DNA from: Phycisphaerales bacterium | GTDB taxonomy: Bacteria > Planctomycetota > Phycisphaerae > Phycisphaerales > UBA1924 | Direction of reading: 5' to 3' | Length of the DNA stretch: 64,000 nucleotides | NCBI GenBank assembly: GCA_028289195.1 | Contig: JANQQR010000001.1 | Span: 1 to 64,000 of the forward strand | In this document: one piece after another, positions 28,601 through 36,469 of the stretch | Layout of the letters: the number at the start of each line of letters is the position of its first letter | Position numbering within the stretch: the stretch's first letter is position 1 | The notes under the pieces: model-generated | Databases searched by the model: none | The model's input: only the letters and a program-made list of their open reading frames with translations | What the model was told of the DNA's origin: nothing | Position numbers and translations under genes: made by a program

Positions 28601-31063
28601 CGTCGAGTCGACCGTCGACTCAAAGGTCTTGTCGCCAGCGCCGAGGAGGAAGAGCGTGCGCTGCAGCGTGACGGGGGCGAGGAACCGCGCCTCCCCGAGC
28701 GTGCTCAGGGCGTTGACGTCCATGAAGATCTCGCCGGCGAACGGCAGGTCCGGGAGGTCCGGATCCAGCCCGAGCACCATGTCGCCGGCGCCGTCGAACG
28801 CGTCGTTGGCAGAGACGAAGAACTCGTTGGCCGTGGGCGTCAGGCCGAAATTCGATTGGAATCCCGTCGAGTCGCGGCGCGCGCGGAGGTTGATCGTCAC
28901 ATTCGTGTTGTCGATGTTGCCGAGCGTGGCGACATCGAACCGCAGCGATCCCGCCGTCGAGAGGATGTTGGTGTTCAGCGCGTACAGCGGGCCGAGCAGA
29001 TCGGTCAGCGGGCCGACGGTGTTGAACTGCGCCTCGGGCGAGGGCCCGGCGACACCAAGATTGCTGGCGTCGGTCTGCCAGGTGAGGAAGTCGAGCCGGC
29101 CGCCGCCGCTGTCGGCGCGGAGGTCGACGTTGATGCCGTTGAGCGTGTAGATGGACGACCCGGCCGAACCGGTGAGGCCGTTGCCGGAGCGGAGGGCCAT
29201 CACGGGGGCGCGCAGGTCGATGTCGGCGTTCAGGATCGTGGAGCCGAAGAGGATGTCGCCGGCGTCGAGCTGGTTCGCGCCGTTGATGAAAAACCCGCTC
29301 TTGCCGGCGTGCACGCTCAGCGAGGCCAGGTTCCACGGGAGCAGGAGGTTGTTCAGCAGCGGCATGCCGCTCTGGATCTCAACGTTGCGCGCGGCGCTCA
29401 GGGAGAGGTTCGCGTTCTCGAACGGGAGCCAGTCGTTGATCGCCAGCGACCCGTTCAGGGACTCCAGCGAGACGTTGGCGCCGTTGAGCACGAGATCGCC
29501 GAAGTTGATCGGCGCCAGGGGGTTCAGCGGCACGAGGGCCGGTTCCAGGCCGATCTGGATGTCGGCGTCCTGGCGGAGTTCGAACGTGAGGACGTCGGAG
29601 ACGAATGTCTGGAACGAGACCGTGTTGTCGATCTCGACCGTGCTCCCGTTGACCGGATCGGTTTCGCCGGTCCCGGCCGTCAGCGAGATGGCATCCCCGG
29701 TGAGCGTCTTGTTGCCGCCTTGGGTCAGATCCAGCGTGCCCGCCGAGGCGAGCGTGAGCGATTCGCCCGACGCGACGTTGGCGAGGATGTTGAGCGTCGA
29801 CAGGCCGCCCGGGGCGACGTCTCCGGTGTCGCTGATGCCCGCCTGCAGGAGCAGCGTGCCGGTCGACTGGATGTTCGCGAGCACGTCGATGTCGCCCGAG
29901 GAGAGCACCTCGAGGTCGGGCGTGACGAACGCACCGGCGATGCTGACGTCGCCGCGATTGTCGGTGCCCGGAGCGTCATCGATGAACGCGCCGTTGCCGT
30001 CGAAGCCAGCGAGCAGTTCGACAGAGCCGTTCGGTCCCGCGTTGAGCGTTCCGCTGTCGTGAGCGATCGCCAGCGAGTAGAGGTCGCTGGCGCCCAGGAA
30101 GATCGTCGAGCCCTGGGCGTTGACGTTGCCGCCCGTCGCGCCCTCGTCGCCCGGCTTGATCGTGGCGACGTTCCGGACGCCCGCGGTGTTCGCGCCCTCC
30201 GGGGTGGTGTTGAGCTGATCCGCGTTGGTCAGATTGACGACCACCGAGACGCGGTTGTCCGGGTCCGCCGGGATCATCGAGACGCCGGCGCCCGAGAAGA
30301 AGGTCATCACGCCGCCCGTGCCTTCGAGCGTGATCGTTCCCGAGTTGCGCACGCGAGCGCCGAGCAGGTAGACCAGCGGGTTGTCGCCGTTGGCGGTGAT
30401 CGCGCCGTCGTTGATCACCGCGGGGTCGTTCATCGCGACGTCGGGGTCTTCGTCCTGGTTCGCCAGCGCGGGGTCGATCGTGAAGTTCAGCTGCCCGCTC
30501 TGGGTGAACATCGCGGTGGCGGTTCCGTCGGGGACGACCGCCTCCTGGTTCATGCCCATCCCGGTGTACTCGAGATCACCCTGGATCTGCGCGGCGCCGG
30601 CGACAAGCCCGCCGACGTTGATGACGGAGTTGGGGCCGAAGTAGATGCCCGCGGGGTTGGCGATGATCACCATCCCCTGCGCCTGGATGTTGCCGAAGAT
30701 GTCGGACCGATCACCCGGAGTGATCACGCGGTTGAGGATCGACCAGTTGGCGTTGCTCTGGTCGAAGACGACCGTGTTGCCCTCGGCGATGTCGAACGTC
30801 TCCCAGTCGACGACGGCGCGGTTGCCGGACTGCGTCACCGTCAACGTGTTGCCGGCAACGTTGCCGACGCTCGCGTTGACCGCACCCTGGGCGCTGCCAC
30901 CGGATTGCGATTCGCTCACGACCGGGAAGGGGTTCACGGAGTTCTGCGCGCTGGCGGTCGAGCCGGCGAGCAGGAACAGCGCAGCAGCCTTGCCGAGACG
31001 GGGGGCCACGCTCCGGGGAAGCCCCGGGAAGCGCATGCGACCGAACTCACGTCTTGCGTTCAT
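22634..31063 (-). CDS. Filamentous-haemagglutinin exoprotein TpsA
   Basis: A 2809-residue secreted exoprotein of two-partner secretion. A signal peptide ends near residue 39 (LFLLAGSTASAQ). The TPS secretion domain (about 45-170) shows the diagnostic TVTQSGNRAVVDWETFDIAEG, VIFDQ-like VVFDQSNAN, GNIQAQGMVIIANPAGIYFG and NVGGLVAGA motifs. Residues 170 to about 2480 are a long beta-helix built of degenerate repeats of roughly 80-110 residues, alternating phrases such as SLTVTG, DQSYA, VIVNSDT, LRFGSTLDG and FDGAVGG. The last 330 residues or so are less repetitive and helical, with an acidic PEPDVQPEVEPGVQPE tail. GAGGGG precedes the ATG. It lies 99 bases after tpsB, the classic tpsB-tpsA order. 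No toxin or protease domain is visible. Confidence 0.93.
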   Translation of the reverse strand: MNARREFGRMRFPGLPRSVAPRLGKAAALFLLAGSTASAQNSVNPFPVVSESQSGGSAQGAVNASVGNVAGNTLTVTQSGNRAVVDWETFDIAEGNTVVFDQSNANWSILNRVITPGDRSDIFGNIQAQGMVIIANPAGIYFGPNSVINVGGLVAGAAQIQGDLEYTGMGMNQEAVVPDGTATAMFTQSGQLNFTIDPALANQDEDPDVAMNDPAVINDGAITANGDNPLVYLLGARVRNSGTITLEGTGGVMTFFSGAGVSMIPADPDNRVSVVVNLTNADQLNTTPEGANTAGVRNVATIKPGDEGATGGNVNAQGSTIFLGASDLYSLAIAHDSGTLNAGPNGSVELLAGFDGNGAFIDDAPGTDNRGDVSIAGAFVTPDLEVLSSGDIDVLANIQSTGTLLLQAGISDTGDVAPGGLSTLNILANVASGESLTLASAGTLDLTQGGNKTLTGDAISLTAGTGETDPVNGSTVEIDNTVSFQTFVSDVLTFELRQDADIQIGLEPALVPLNPLAPINFGDLVLNGANVSLESLNGSLAINDWLPFENANLSLSAARNVEIQSGMPLLNNLLLPWNLASLSVHAGKSGFFINGANQLDAGDILFGSTILNADIDLRAPVMALRSGNGLTGSAGSSIYTLNGINVDLRADSGGGRLDFLTWQTDASNLGVAGPSPEAQFNTVGPLTDLLGPLYALNTNILSTAGSLRFDVATLGNIDNTNVTINLRARRDSTGFQSNFGLTPTANEFFVSANDAFDGAGDMVLGLDPDLPDLPFAGEIFMDVNALSTLGEARFLAPVTLQRTLFLLGAGDKTFESTVDSTLAFDASINSFVRNGLSVSSNGAISFDGQIGARSISGDQFLSSLSFLQTTGAATATFNADRVVTEGFQSFFTPIAITQAGTEIRSVSGTLSFASTVTGSGGGGLSAIALGNKNFNGTVTGLATLTTDGAGVTNLNTASLNNIGDVMFNNDVVLSTNVTIQSDNLTFGQSISSNVDGQNALTATVTGATLFLGDVGFDANANQARLLALDVTSDGGIQIGDDDFMVTPDLIRFNTLEGQRFASSVNFGASAEFTAGNAFVTLLEGIAFESGAAALTGTAYDVTLTSAADKLIVGDVGSDAMRLASFRSLGSGVTFFGANANGGSGSQSLFTGGSQRYESDVVLGRDTTLVSGEVIAFDGRIGSFVDGGLSPFRLETDAGDATNFTQSVGAIFAANATNTGALRSLSVTGEASLGDDDGVTPFIVTTLASQDWNDTVFLRESVQIEAGNGLLGIGDVLFAGTVSGTGEMVPDSLFVDANGDTRFAGNVFDIDTLETVGGGRTIFGNNTGAITVTTTGDQLFREGVILDADATLNAGLLANEILFETTLGSSTNGSFGLTAGAGVVSFEGDVGAALDAMMMQTDAPLAFLHVTNSAGTARFGTDQIGEVRSVLTDQGQRFEGLVDLRASTTFEGGADSGSGFSGLQFDDSIIPNIDDTYSLTVDTAETTSFFGDIGTIGNALTTVNILGGGDVLFGDAGIFALRGTPPQRIVVTGDLSFANDIILRRDLEVIAGSATYQGEVTSLDTGPYSLTTTADAGDVVFQDEVGRAFASQFGQTGPLAFLRSNGDAIRLGTGPAIDIRTVGDQEYLAPVVVAGDTAMFGATIDFSDDVDAGGAGVDLDVTATTQALFNNVGSNVELESLDVFGPARFFGVSVRTNGAQNYDGAVIVQDDATFEGDSISFLSTLDGDAPSSNLSFLVDSSLMFGGEVGGITPLSSLTVLASVTPNNPTAMLSGGLIATTGVQDYAIAANLGADQILQGQTIRFGSTLDGAFGLTSIASTTLFDGVVGGTAALASLEVTGDTDVLGGAIATSGAQNFMGNLRLGADTTFTTQTMRVTGTTDAALAGDQWLLDVDATGLAEYLGSVGAGGGIRVADVNAGSISFGDALTVVTDALLTSTSSVFVGGAANGGGRMVVTAPGTVEFAGLFGNSSPFTELDANTGSITFQQAVVFGSTAAITSSGNIDFNGPVNGSTTLTASATNGQIRFGDAVGAANALNTLTLTGDTVLFEGDLFASNTATVNASDEARFDGQVNGAMDLLVDSAGEIRFNAEIGNQTALSSMSLTGDGRAIMAGGSAVTTGDQSYAIATFIENDTELTAQNLLFSSTVDSLNGIFDLTTNAGGNTEFQGRVAGDSVMGDLVVNAEGDTTFASGVGEIGGQGGLGSLTTDEAGRTILTGAGIRTSGGVLFGDAVVVNSDTSVTGDNVRFGSTLTTESAGPVALGVTANGTEDPTGDASFDGAISGPLALSVVAEDTALFGDTIGVGGDLASLDVEAGQVLFRGDLDGAMALSVRGTNLIRFDGDLGRENPLASISLVFGEVVATGPAGPEEINFGRLEFRQRPDDEIGATGDDFFFDPNVQIFVRSTGTISINDFQLDPNNPDLIPRTAIIGADADLMFESLADDVRLGQNQKLTVLGDLAICAQDEVTLSDVNALGDILVKAGQITLLRRDSGQIFRANETFATDEGLDILANGSITFEVPSSRRIVVGGRDRGAVVIASHINDISNNILGANNVTAGTFPIEITPELLAVTTSDNVGPLEVTQFLDLSPGALGADIIAGVSGLQPTETELPDVDQDLAVPAAELDALARRLFIRARTLSDFEVGELLAGRTLLLDPPESIVMPALADESEVVRERMGYGAIQDALATYASFTQDREPLEIQEGIRSAWEAYEARDESEFTREDLQAFLDQPEFASVREDIEGLRRVFRTYGAIGTTDAEIRRSKDGLLDSIRPRTMDAGLMRELVEAPEPDVQPEVEPGVQPEDIPTTLE

Positions 31064-31162
31064 CTGGAATTCCCCTCATTCTCCCGTCGAGCTGCGCAAC
31101 CCTTTAAACACATTCAGTTTGCGCATTCGGCACCACCTGAATTCTAACCGCGCTCCGGCCAA

Positions 31163-33412
31163 TCAAAAGAGCAAAGTCGCCACGAAATGCACACGCGAAT
31201 CGCCGGAATCCGAGCCGCCCTCAACGTCCTCTAACGCGATGCCCCACTCGACGCGGACGTCGAGGTTCGTGCGGAGCAGCAGCTGCAGACCCACGCCGGT
31301 GCCCAGGAGCGTCTGGTCTTCCTCTTCGAACGGCTGCGGGTCGTTCACCTCGACGTAGCCAACGTCCAAGAATCCCTTGAAGATCAGGTCCCAGTCCGCC
31401 CTTCCGTAGGGGTGCTGGGGCACGACGCGGAACGGCTGCCCCATGAACGTCGCCGGGTTGACCTGGATGCCGAACAGCTGGGGGATGTGCAGCCGGTACT
31501 CGACGGTGCCGAGCAGCACCGTGTCGCCGGCGATCTCCGCCTCTTCGTAGCCGCGGACCGTGTACAGGCCGCCGGCCACCTGCTGGAACTGCGGGATGAG
31601 CCGGTTATCGAACCCATACAGACCGCGGAAGCGGAGCGCCATCTCGTGGGCGAGCGTCGAACTCTCGGGAGTCGAAACGTCACGCCAGGCCACCCGGTTG
31701 AGGATCGGCTCCAGGAAGAAGGAGTGGCTCGCGTCCCAGCGGAGCATCTCCATCTGCTTGTCGACGTCGGTGCGGCCCAGGAGATCGATCTCTTCCTGCT
31801 GTACGTTGGTCGCGTCGGGTAGCGTAATCTCAAACGTGAGGGTGACGGACGAGTTCTCCGTCTGCGTGAAGCGCTCCAGGCCGAGGCCGATGTACGGGAC
31901 CAGGAAGTCCTGCTCGCCGCTGAAGCCGCCGATGTTGTTGTTGGCTTCGATGTCGGTGTAGCGCATCCCGCCCATGACGTCGAGGAAGAGCTCGCGGTGC
32001 TGGAAATAGTTCCAGCGAAGCTCGCCGCCGAGGGTCCACGAGTTTCCGTCGAACGCGTCGCTCTCGGCGTTGATGCCCAGGTCGGACGCGAGGTACTCGC
32101 TCCACCCGCCGTAGACGCGCCATCTCAGGCGGTCGAGGCCGAAGAACTTCGCGTCGTAGCTGGCGACGACCGTGTTGTTGTCCTCGTCGGTGTCGACGTT
32201 GGAATACTCGGCGGTGAGGATGTCGTCGTTGCCGGTGAGCTGGTTGTGGAAGAAGCCGGCGCGGTACCGGAAGTCGCCGACCGACTCTGTGCCCGTGTTC
32301 GACGCCTGGAAGTACAGCTGGAACGGCCGGTTCTCGGTGACGATGTAGTCCAGCGTCACGCTCATGGGCTCGTCGCTGGGCGCGATCGCGGCATCGACGC
32401 GCCGCCCGGGGTGCCTCGACTTGAAGAACAGGAAATCGTCGAGCACGCCCTTGTTGAGCTGGTCGCCGGGATTGAACGGCGACTGCTCGCGGATCTCGGC
32501 GTGCTTGGGGTGGTTCACGCGCTCTTCCGACGGCACGCGCTTGCCGACGCCGAGCGTGCGCACGTCGCCGACGGTGCCGATGATGATGTCAAGGACGAAC
32601 GTCTGGTCGGCCCGGAGATCCGACAGGTCGTTGGCGAGCTGCCCCTCTCCGGGGACGACAATGACCGACATCAGCTCGCGACGCAGCATCTCGTCGCGGA
32701 CCGCTTCGATCACCGACTGCAGCGCGCCCGCGGAGTACCGCGTGCGGTCGACCAGGGCGGCCTCGTCGAGCGCGAACTCGACCGGATCGACCGATGGATT
32801 CCAAGCGACCCATCGGTCGTTCTCGTCGTCCGGATAGAGACGCACACGCGCCGACGCGAGCAGATCGGGCGCATCGGGGGTGTCGTCTGTCACATCGTTG
32901 GCGTAATTGATGCGGAACTCGTCGACCTCGAACGCCTGGTCGCCCTCGAACGAGATCTGGAACGCCAGCGGACCGCTCTGGCCGCGACGCAGATCAGCGC
33001 CCGTGGCCGGGTCGATGTCTTCGATGCTCGGAAGGACCGTGCAGATGAACCCCTGGTTGGCGAGGAACGACTGGATCTCCTCGGCGATCGCAACCACCGC
33101 CGGGCGTCCGATGATGACCGGGCCGTCGACCGTCAGGAGACCAAGGGGAACGCGTTCGGCGCCGCTGCCGGGTTCGGGGAACACGATCGCGTTCCCGTCG
33201 CGCACGAGCGGCACGTTGAGCGAATCAGAGATCGTCTGTGGAGCGGGCAGGAACGGCAGCGGCCGGATGAACTGGAGCTGGAAGACGCTGACGCTGTAGG
33301 GGCCGGCACCTGCCGGATCGGCCTCCTGCGCCCGCACCCCGGCCGAAGCCAGAACGAACGCGAGCATCGCCGCCAAACGGACGCCAAGGGGAACGCATCT
33401 CACCGTGAGCAC
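31163..33412 (-). CDS. Two-partner secretion outer-membrane pore TpsB (ShlB/FhaC family)
   Basis: A 749-residue outer-membrane transporter for the neighbouring TpsA. It has an N-terminal signal peptide (LAAMLAFVLASAGVRAQ), a periplasmic region of about 300 residues covering POTRA-like domains, and a C-terminal barrel of about 390 residues ending HFVATLLF, whose terminal Phe is the usual BAM recognition signal. The barrel includes the VRGYEEAEIAGD strand, matching the conserved VRGY motif of the family. It is longer than FhaC (about 550 residues), mainly in the periplasmic part. The start is uncertain: GTG at 33412 gives a fuller signal peptide and GTG at 33403 would also work. Neither has a strong ribosome binding site. 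Confidence 0.9.
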   Translation of the reverse strand: MLTVRCVPLGVRLAAMLAFVLASAGVRAQEADPAGAGPYSVSVFQLQFIRPLPFLPAPQTISDSLNVPLVRDGNAIVFPEPGSGAERVPLGLLTVDGPVIIGRPAVVAIAEEIQSFLANQGFICTVLPSIEDIDPATGADLRRGQSGPLAFQISFEGDQAFEVDEFRINYANDVTDDTPDAPDLLASARVRLYPDDENDRWVAWNPSVDPVEFALDEAALVDRTRYSAGALQSVIEAVRDEMLRRELMSVIVVPGEGQLANDLSDLRADQTFVLDIIIGTVGDVRTLGVGKRVPSEERVNHPKHAEIREQSPFNPGDQLNKGVLDDFLFFKSRHPGRRVDAAIAPSDEPMSVTLDYIVTENRPFQLYFQASNTGTESVGDFRYRAGFFHNQLTGNDDILTAEYSNVDTDEDNNTVVASYDAKFFGLDRLRWRVYGGWSEYLASDLGINAESDAFDGNSWTLGGELRWNYFQHRELFLDVMGGMRYTDIEANNNIGGFSGEQDFLVPYIGLGLERFTQTENSSVTLTFEITLPDATNVQQEEIDLLGRTDVDKQMEMLRWDASHSFFLEPILNRVAWRDVSTPESSTLAHEMALRFRGLYGFDNRLIPQFQQVAGGLYTVRGYEEAEIAGDTVLLGTVEYRLHIPQLFGIQVNPATFMGQPFRVVPQHPYGRADWDLIFKGFLDVGYVEVNDPQPFEEEDQTLLGTGVGLQLLLRTNLDVRVEWGIALEDVEGGSDSGDSRVHFVATLLF

Positions 33413-33562
33413 CGCCGTTCACAAAGTCTCGCCGGGCGGCTCCTCCCTGACCATCACTCTCGTGCGCACGCAGCCCTCGGCTGTTCGCCATGAGCTGGCT
33501 GTGCAGGCAGCGTCCCAGCACCCCGCACATACCGCGCTTCCACTCTCCGCCGCGACAGGACA

Positions 33563-33592
33563 AATGTACCGCCGAGCGACGTTCGCTGTCAA
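33563..33592 (-). promoter_or_regulatory. Promoter upstream of tpsB-tpsA
   Basis: On the minus strand TTGACA (33587-33592) is followed after 18 bases by TACATT (33563-33568). A transcript would begin near 33556 and carry a leader of about 145 bases before tpsB. No other good promoter is seen before tssA, so this may also feed the T6SS operon. Confidence 0.7.
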
Positions 33593-33676
33593 AGATGTGA
33601 ATCGTCGTATCCGCCGCCGCGCAGAGCGATTGCGCAAGACATGCGCGGGCGGTTCGGCCTGCGGCCGTGCTCCCGA

Positions 33677-35815
33677 TCAGGGCGAGAGCGGGCAGGAGAG
33701 ATTGAATTCCTGCAGCGCCGTCGTGACGTCGCCGAAGTTCACGACGCCGTTGCCGTCTGCGTCGCCGAGGCCCGTCCCCGGCGAGTAGTCGGTCAGGAAG
33801 TTCGCCAGGATCGCGGTGATGTCGGCGAACGTCACCGTCCCGTCGCGATTGGCGTCCCCGGGCGGGCAGATGATGTCGAAGTCGAACGCGGCCGTGATCG
33901 TTGCAGGCGGGTCGGCATCGGGGAAGCCGATCCGCACCTCGTCGCTCGTGTCGAATCCCACGTTCGTGAACATCGCCATCATGTCGTCGACGTCGACCGT
34001 CCACGACCAGGTGTTCGCCATGCCCCCCGGGTCGATCTCGACCGAGCCGAACGGCATCTCCAGGCTCATCATCCCGACCGGATCGAAGAGTTCGGTGGTG
34101 ACCCCGGCCTGATCCGGCGCGACGTTGTCGCCGTCGGTCCACGTTCCGGTGTTGGTCGCCGTCGTCTCGGCGGGGTCCATGATCGTCGACGGCACCACGA
34201 GCACGACCGCCGGGCTGTCGGCGGCGACCTGCAGCACGTCGCCCTGGGGCGAGACGCTGATGGTGACGGTCGCGATGTTGCTCTGCAGCGGATCGACGAG
34301 ATTCGGATCGTTCGAGTCCAACGCTCGGTACGCGAACGAGTCGTTCGCCGGGCTGTCGCCCATGGGGAAGTTCGCCGGAGGCGTGTATTCCACCAATTGC
34401 ACGGTGTCCATGCCCATCATCATGGTCACGATCCGGGCGGTCCCGCCCTCGGCTGTTGTGATGCAGTCGCCCGGGTTCATCATGCAGTCGGGGTCTTCGG
34501 CAACAACCGGTGTGTCGCACATCCCGTCCGGGCACAGGCCGATCGTCAGCGGGAGCCCCTCGGGGTCGGTGTCGTTGAGGAGCACGTCGATGAGCAGCGC
34601 TGTGTCCTCAGGTGTTGATTCGTTCGGGTCGTCCTGGGCTGTCGGGGCCTGGTTCGGCGGGATCACGATCGTGAATGTGCAGGGCTCCTCTAGCATCTGC
34701 ACGCCTCCGGGTCCGAACGCCTGCTCGAAAACGAACGGGATCGGCCACTGCGTATCGAAGTAGTCGACGCCGGGGTTGCCCGTGATCGTGACGAAGATCT
34801 CTGCCGGGTTGCCCGAGGCCTGAGAGTCGTCGACAGAGATCATCGCGAACGGCGGGAGGCCGACCTCGCCGGAGTTCATGGAGTCGGCGGGGGTTTCGAA
34901 TTCCAGCACGTCGGCGTCGGTATCGAAGCCCCGGACGATCAGCTCGAAGTCCTGGCCGACGCCGACATCCAGTTCGTCGTTGTCGAGCGGGGCCATCTGG
35001 GCGTCCACGGTAGCGCTCGTCGCCTCGCACTGCGGCTCGACGACCGGCGGCACGATCACCAGCAGGAGATCCAGCGGCACGATCGTCGCCTCGGCGCTCA
35101 GCCCCGCGCGCAGCTGGACGGCGTGGGACGTGTTCTCGAGTTCGCCGCTGGTGTCACCGATCTGGAGGCACACCGGCGACGACATGCATGTGGCCGAGCA
35201 CGAGACGAACCCGGGGGGCGTCGGCGTGTCGATCGCGCACACCGCGGTGTCAGGCGTCGATCCGCCGACCACGTCGAACGCGAGCGACAGTTCGGACGCG
35301 TCCATGGACTGCGCCACGGTGAGCGCCAGCGGGCCCGTGTAGATCGGGGAGTCCGACGAGGCGGCCCCGAGGTCGACGGTGGTGAACACCGCGTAGTCGG
35401 TGACCTCAGTCGACGGCGGGTTCATCAGGTCGATCGTTGGGGTGCGGCAGCAGCCGCTGAACCCGGCGACGAACGGTCCGGCTTCCCCCGAGTACCCGAA
35501 ATCGATCTGGACGGTCCACGTCTCGATGCCGAGATCCGCGTCGATCACCGGCGGGCCCTGGATGAACGGCGCCATCGCGTCGAACACGATGAGCTGAGTC
35601 GAAGACGCGGCGTCTCCGAACTCGAACACGCCGGGCGACGCGGTGCCCTGGCGGAACGCGACGCGCACGGTGTAGCGCACGGTCGGAACACCGTCGATCA
35701 CCTCCCAGGAGATCGTCGAACCGATGTAGTTCGTGGCCCGGGCCGGGCTCGCCACGAGGACGAGCGCAGCGCACGCGAGCAGGAGTCCAATCAGGCTTCG
35801 CCGGGAACTGAACAA
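33677..35815 (-). CDS. Secreted protein with dockerin-like calcium repeats
   Basis: A 712-residue exported protein. The signal peptide ends near residue 27 (LVLVASPARA). The middle is beta-rich with several Cys pairs. Around residues 388-425 the sequence NQAPTAQDDPNESTPEDTAL matches the start of cadherin-like/Ig-like tandem domains. The C-terminal 65 residues carry two dockerin-type calcium loops, DANRDGTVTFADI and DADGNGVVNFGDV, a tail common on secreted planctomycete proteins. The start is a TTG at 35815 chosen because GAGGAGAGAG lies just before it and the signal peptide follows at once. Function is unknown. It is transcribed towards tpsB and is probably monocistronic. Confidence 0.8.
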   Translation of the reverse strand: MFSSRRSLIGLLLACAALVLVASPARATNYIGSTISWEVIDGVPTVRYTVRVAFRQGTASPGVFEFGDAASSTQLIVFDAMAPFIQGPPVIDADLGIETWTVQIDFGYSGEAGPFVAGFSGCCRTPTIDLMNPPSTEVTDYAVFTTVDLGAASSDSPIYTGPLALTVAQSMDASELSLAFDVVGGSTPDTAVCAIDTPTPPGFVSCSATCMSSPVCLQIGDTSGELENTSHAVQLRAGLSAEATIVPLDLLLVIVPPVVEPQCEATSATVDAQMAPLDNDELDVGVGQDFELIVRGFDTDADVLEFETPADSMNSGEVGLPPFAMISVDDSQASGNPAEIFVTITGNPGVDYFDTQWPIPFVFEQAFGPGGVQMLEEPCTFTIVIPPNQAPTAQDDPNESTPEDTALLIDVLLNDTDPEGLPLTIGLCPDGMCDTPVVAEDPDCMMNPGDCITTAEGGTARIVTMMMGMDTVQLVEYTPPANFPMGDSPANDSFAYRALDSNDPNLVDPLQSNIATVTISVSPQGDVLQVAADSPAVVLVVPSTIMDPAETTATNTGTWTDGDNVAPDQAGVTTELFDPVGMMSLEMPFGSVEIDPGGMANTWSWTVDVDDMMAMFTNVGFDTSDEVRIGFPDADPPATITAAFDFDIICPPGDANRDGTVTFADITAILANFLTDYSPGTGLGDADGNGVVNFGDVTTALQEFNLSCPLSP

Positions 35816-35972
35816 AGCTCTCTCTCCTCACCATCCGGAAGCGGGGCCGGGGGAACACGCGGGGCAACCGCGCCGCGTCTCCCCAGAGAGTGTGCCAGAT
35901 CCCCGCCCGGTAGCAAGCGGAATCCCGCCCGGTCTCCAAACCCGCTCGTCCGAGAAGCGGCGGGCGATTCGG

Positions 35973-35982
35973 TACATTCGCC
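35973..35982 (+). promoter_or_regulatory. -10-like motif TACATTCGCC upstream of the small unknown gene
   Basis: TACATT followed directly by CGCC, 17 bases before the ATG at 36000. It is one of four copies of TAYAYTCGCC found before plus-strand genes here. No convincing -35 is visible. Confidence 0.45.
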
Positions 35983-35999
35983 TCCGGAGAACCCGCCGG

Positions 36000-36449
36000 A
36001 TGCCCGCAGGCCCCCACACGCAGGACCCCCGGACCGAGTCAATCGATCGAATACTCGAGTCGATCGGCGCGACCGATATCCCCCTAGCGCGGGGCGGCGT
36101 CCAAGCCGCGTGCGAGTTCTTCCGGCTCCATCTCGCGTACCTGCCAGAACCAGAGGCGGCCGGGCTGTTCTCGCTCATCGACTTCCATTGGCGCATCGCG
36201 CACTGCACGATCACCGCCGGGAGTCTTGTTGTCTCTGCCGGCCGGCAGACCGAACTGCACGAAGCGATCCCGGATCAGCCGGGCGAGCGCCCCGGCGTGG
36301 TGGGCTCGCTCCGCTGCCGAGAGAACACCGCGGCGCTGGAGTTCCGGCTCGCCGGCTCAGACCCGCGCCGTCCAAACCACAGCGGGCCGATGCGCCTGCT
36401 CGTGTCGAGCCGCCTGCTCCCGCTGCGATTCGAGCCGGCGTCCCGCTGA
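36000..36449 (+). CDS. Hypothetical protein
   Basis: A 149-residue protein of unknown function. The frame is open upstream to 35733 but that part is low-complexity Arg/Pro read-through. The ATG at 36000 follows a -10-like TACATT (35973) and a GGAG at 35985-35988. The core (CEFFRLHLAYLPEPEAAGLF, LIDFHWRIAHCTITAGSLVVSAG) has mixed helix and strand character and ordinary composition, suggesting a real cytoplasmic protein. There is no signal peptide, membrane segment or recognised motif. It converges on queE with 20 bases between them. Confidence 0.55.
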   Translation: MPAGPHTQDPRTESIDRILESIGATDIPLARGGVQAACEFFRLHLAYLPEPEAAGLFSLIDFHWRIAHCTITAGSLVVSAGRQTELHEAIPDQPGERPGVVGSLRCRENTAALEFRLAGSDPRRPNHSGPMRLLVSSRLLPLRFEPASR

Positions 36450-36469
36450 GGCGAGCCGGGTCGGATCGG

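Noticed and set aside
22634..31063. Possible CRISPR-like or tandem nucleotide repeats
   Set aside because: The repeats are degenerate, in frame and explained by the beta-helix units of tpsA; no identical direct repeats with unique spacers are visible.
26840..31147. A 1435-codon open frame on the plus strand opposite tpsA
   Set aside because: Its protein is Arg/Glu/Asp/Val-rich without domains, and it mirrors the codon bias of the tpsA repeats. A shadow of the real gene.
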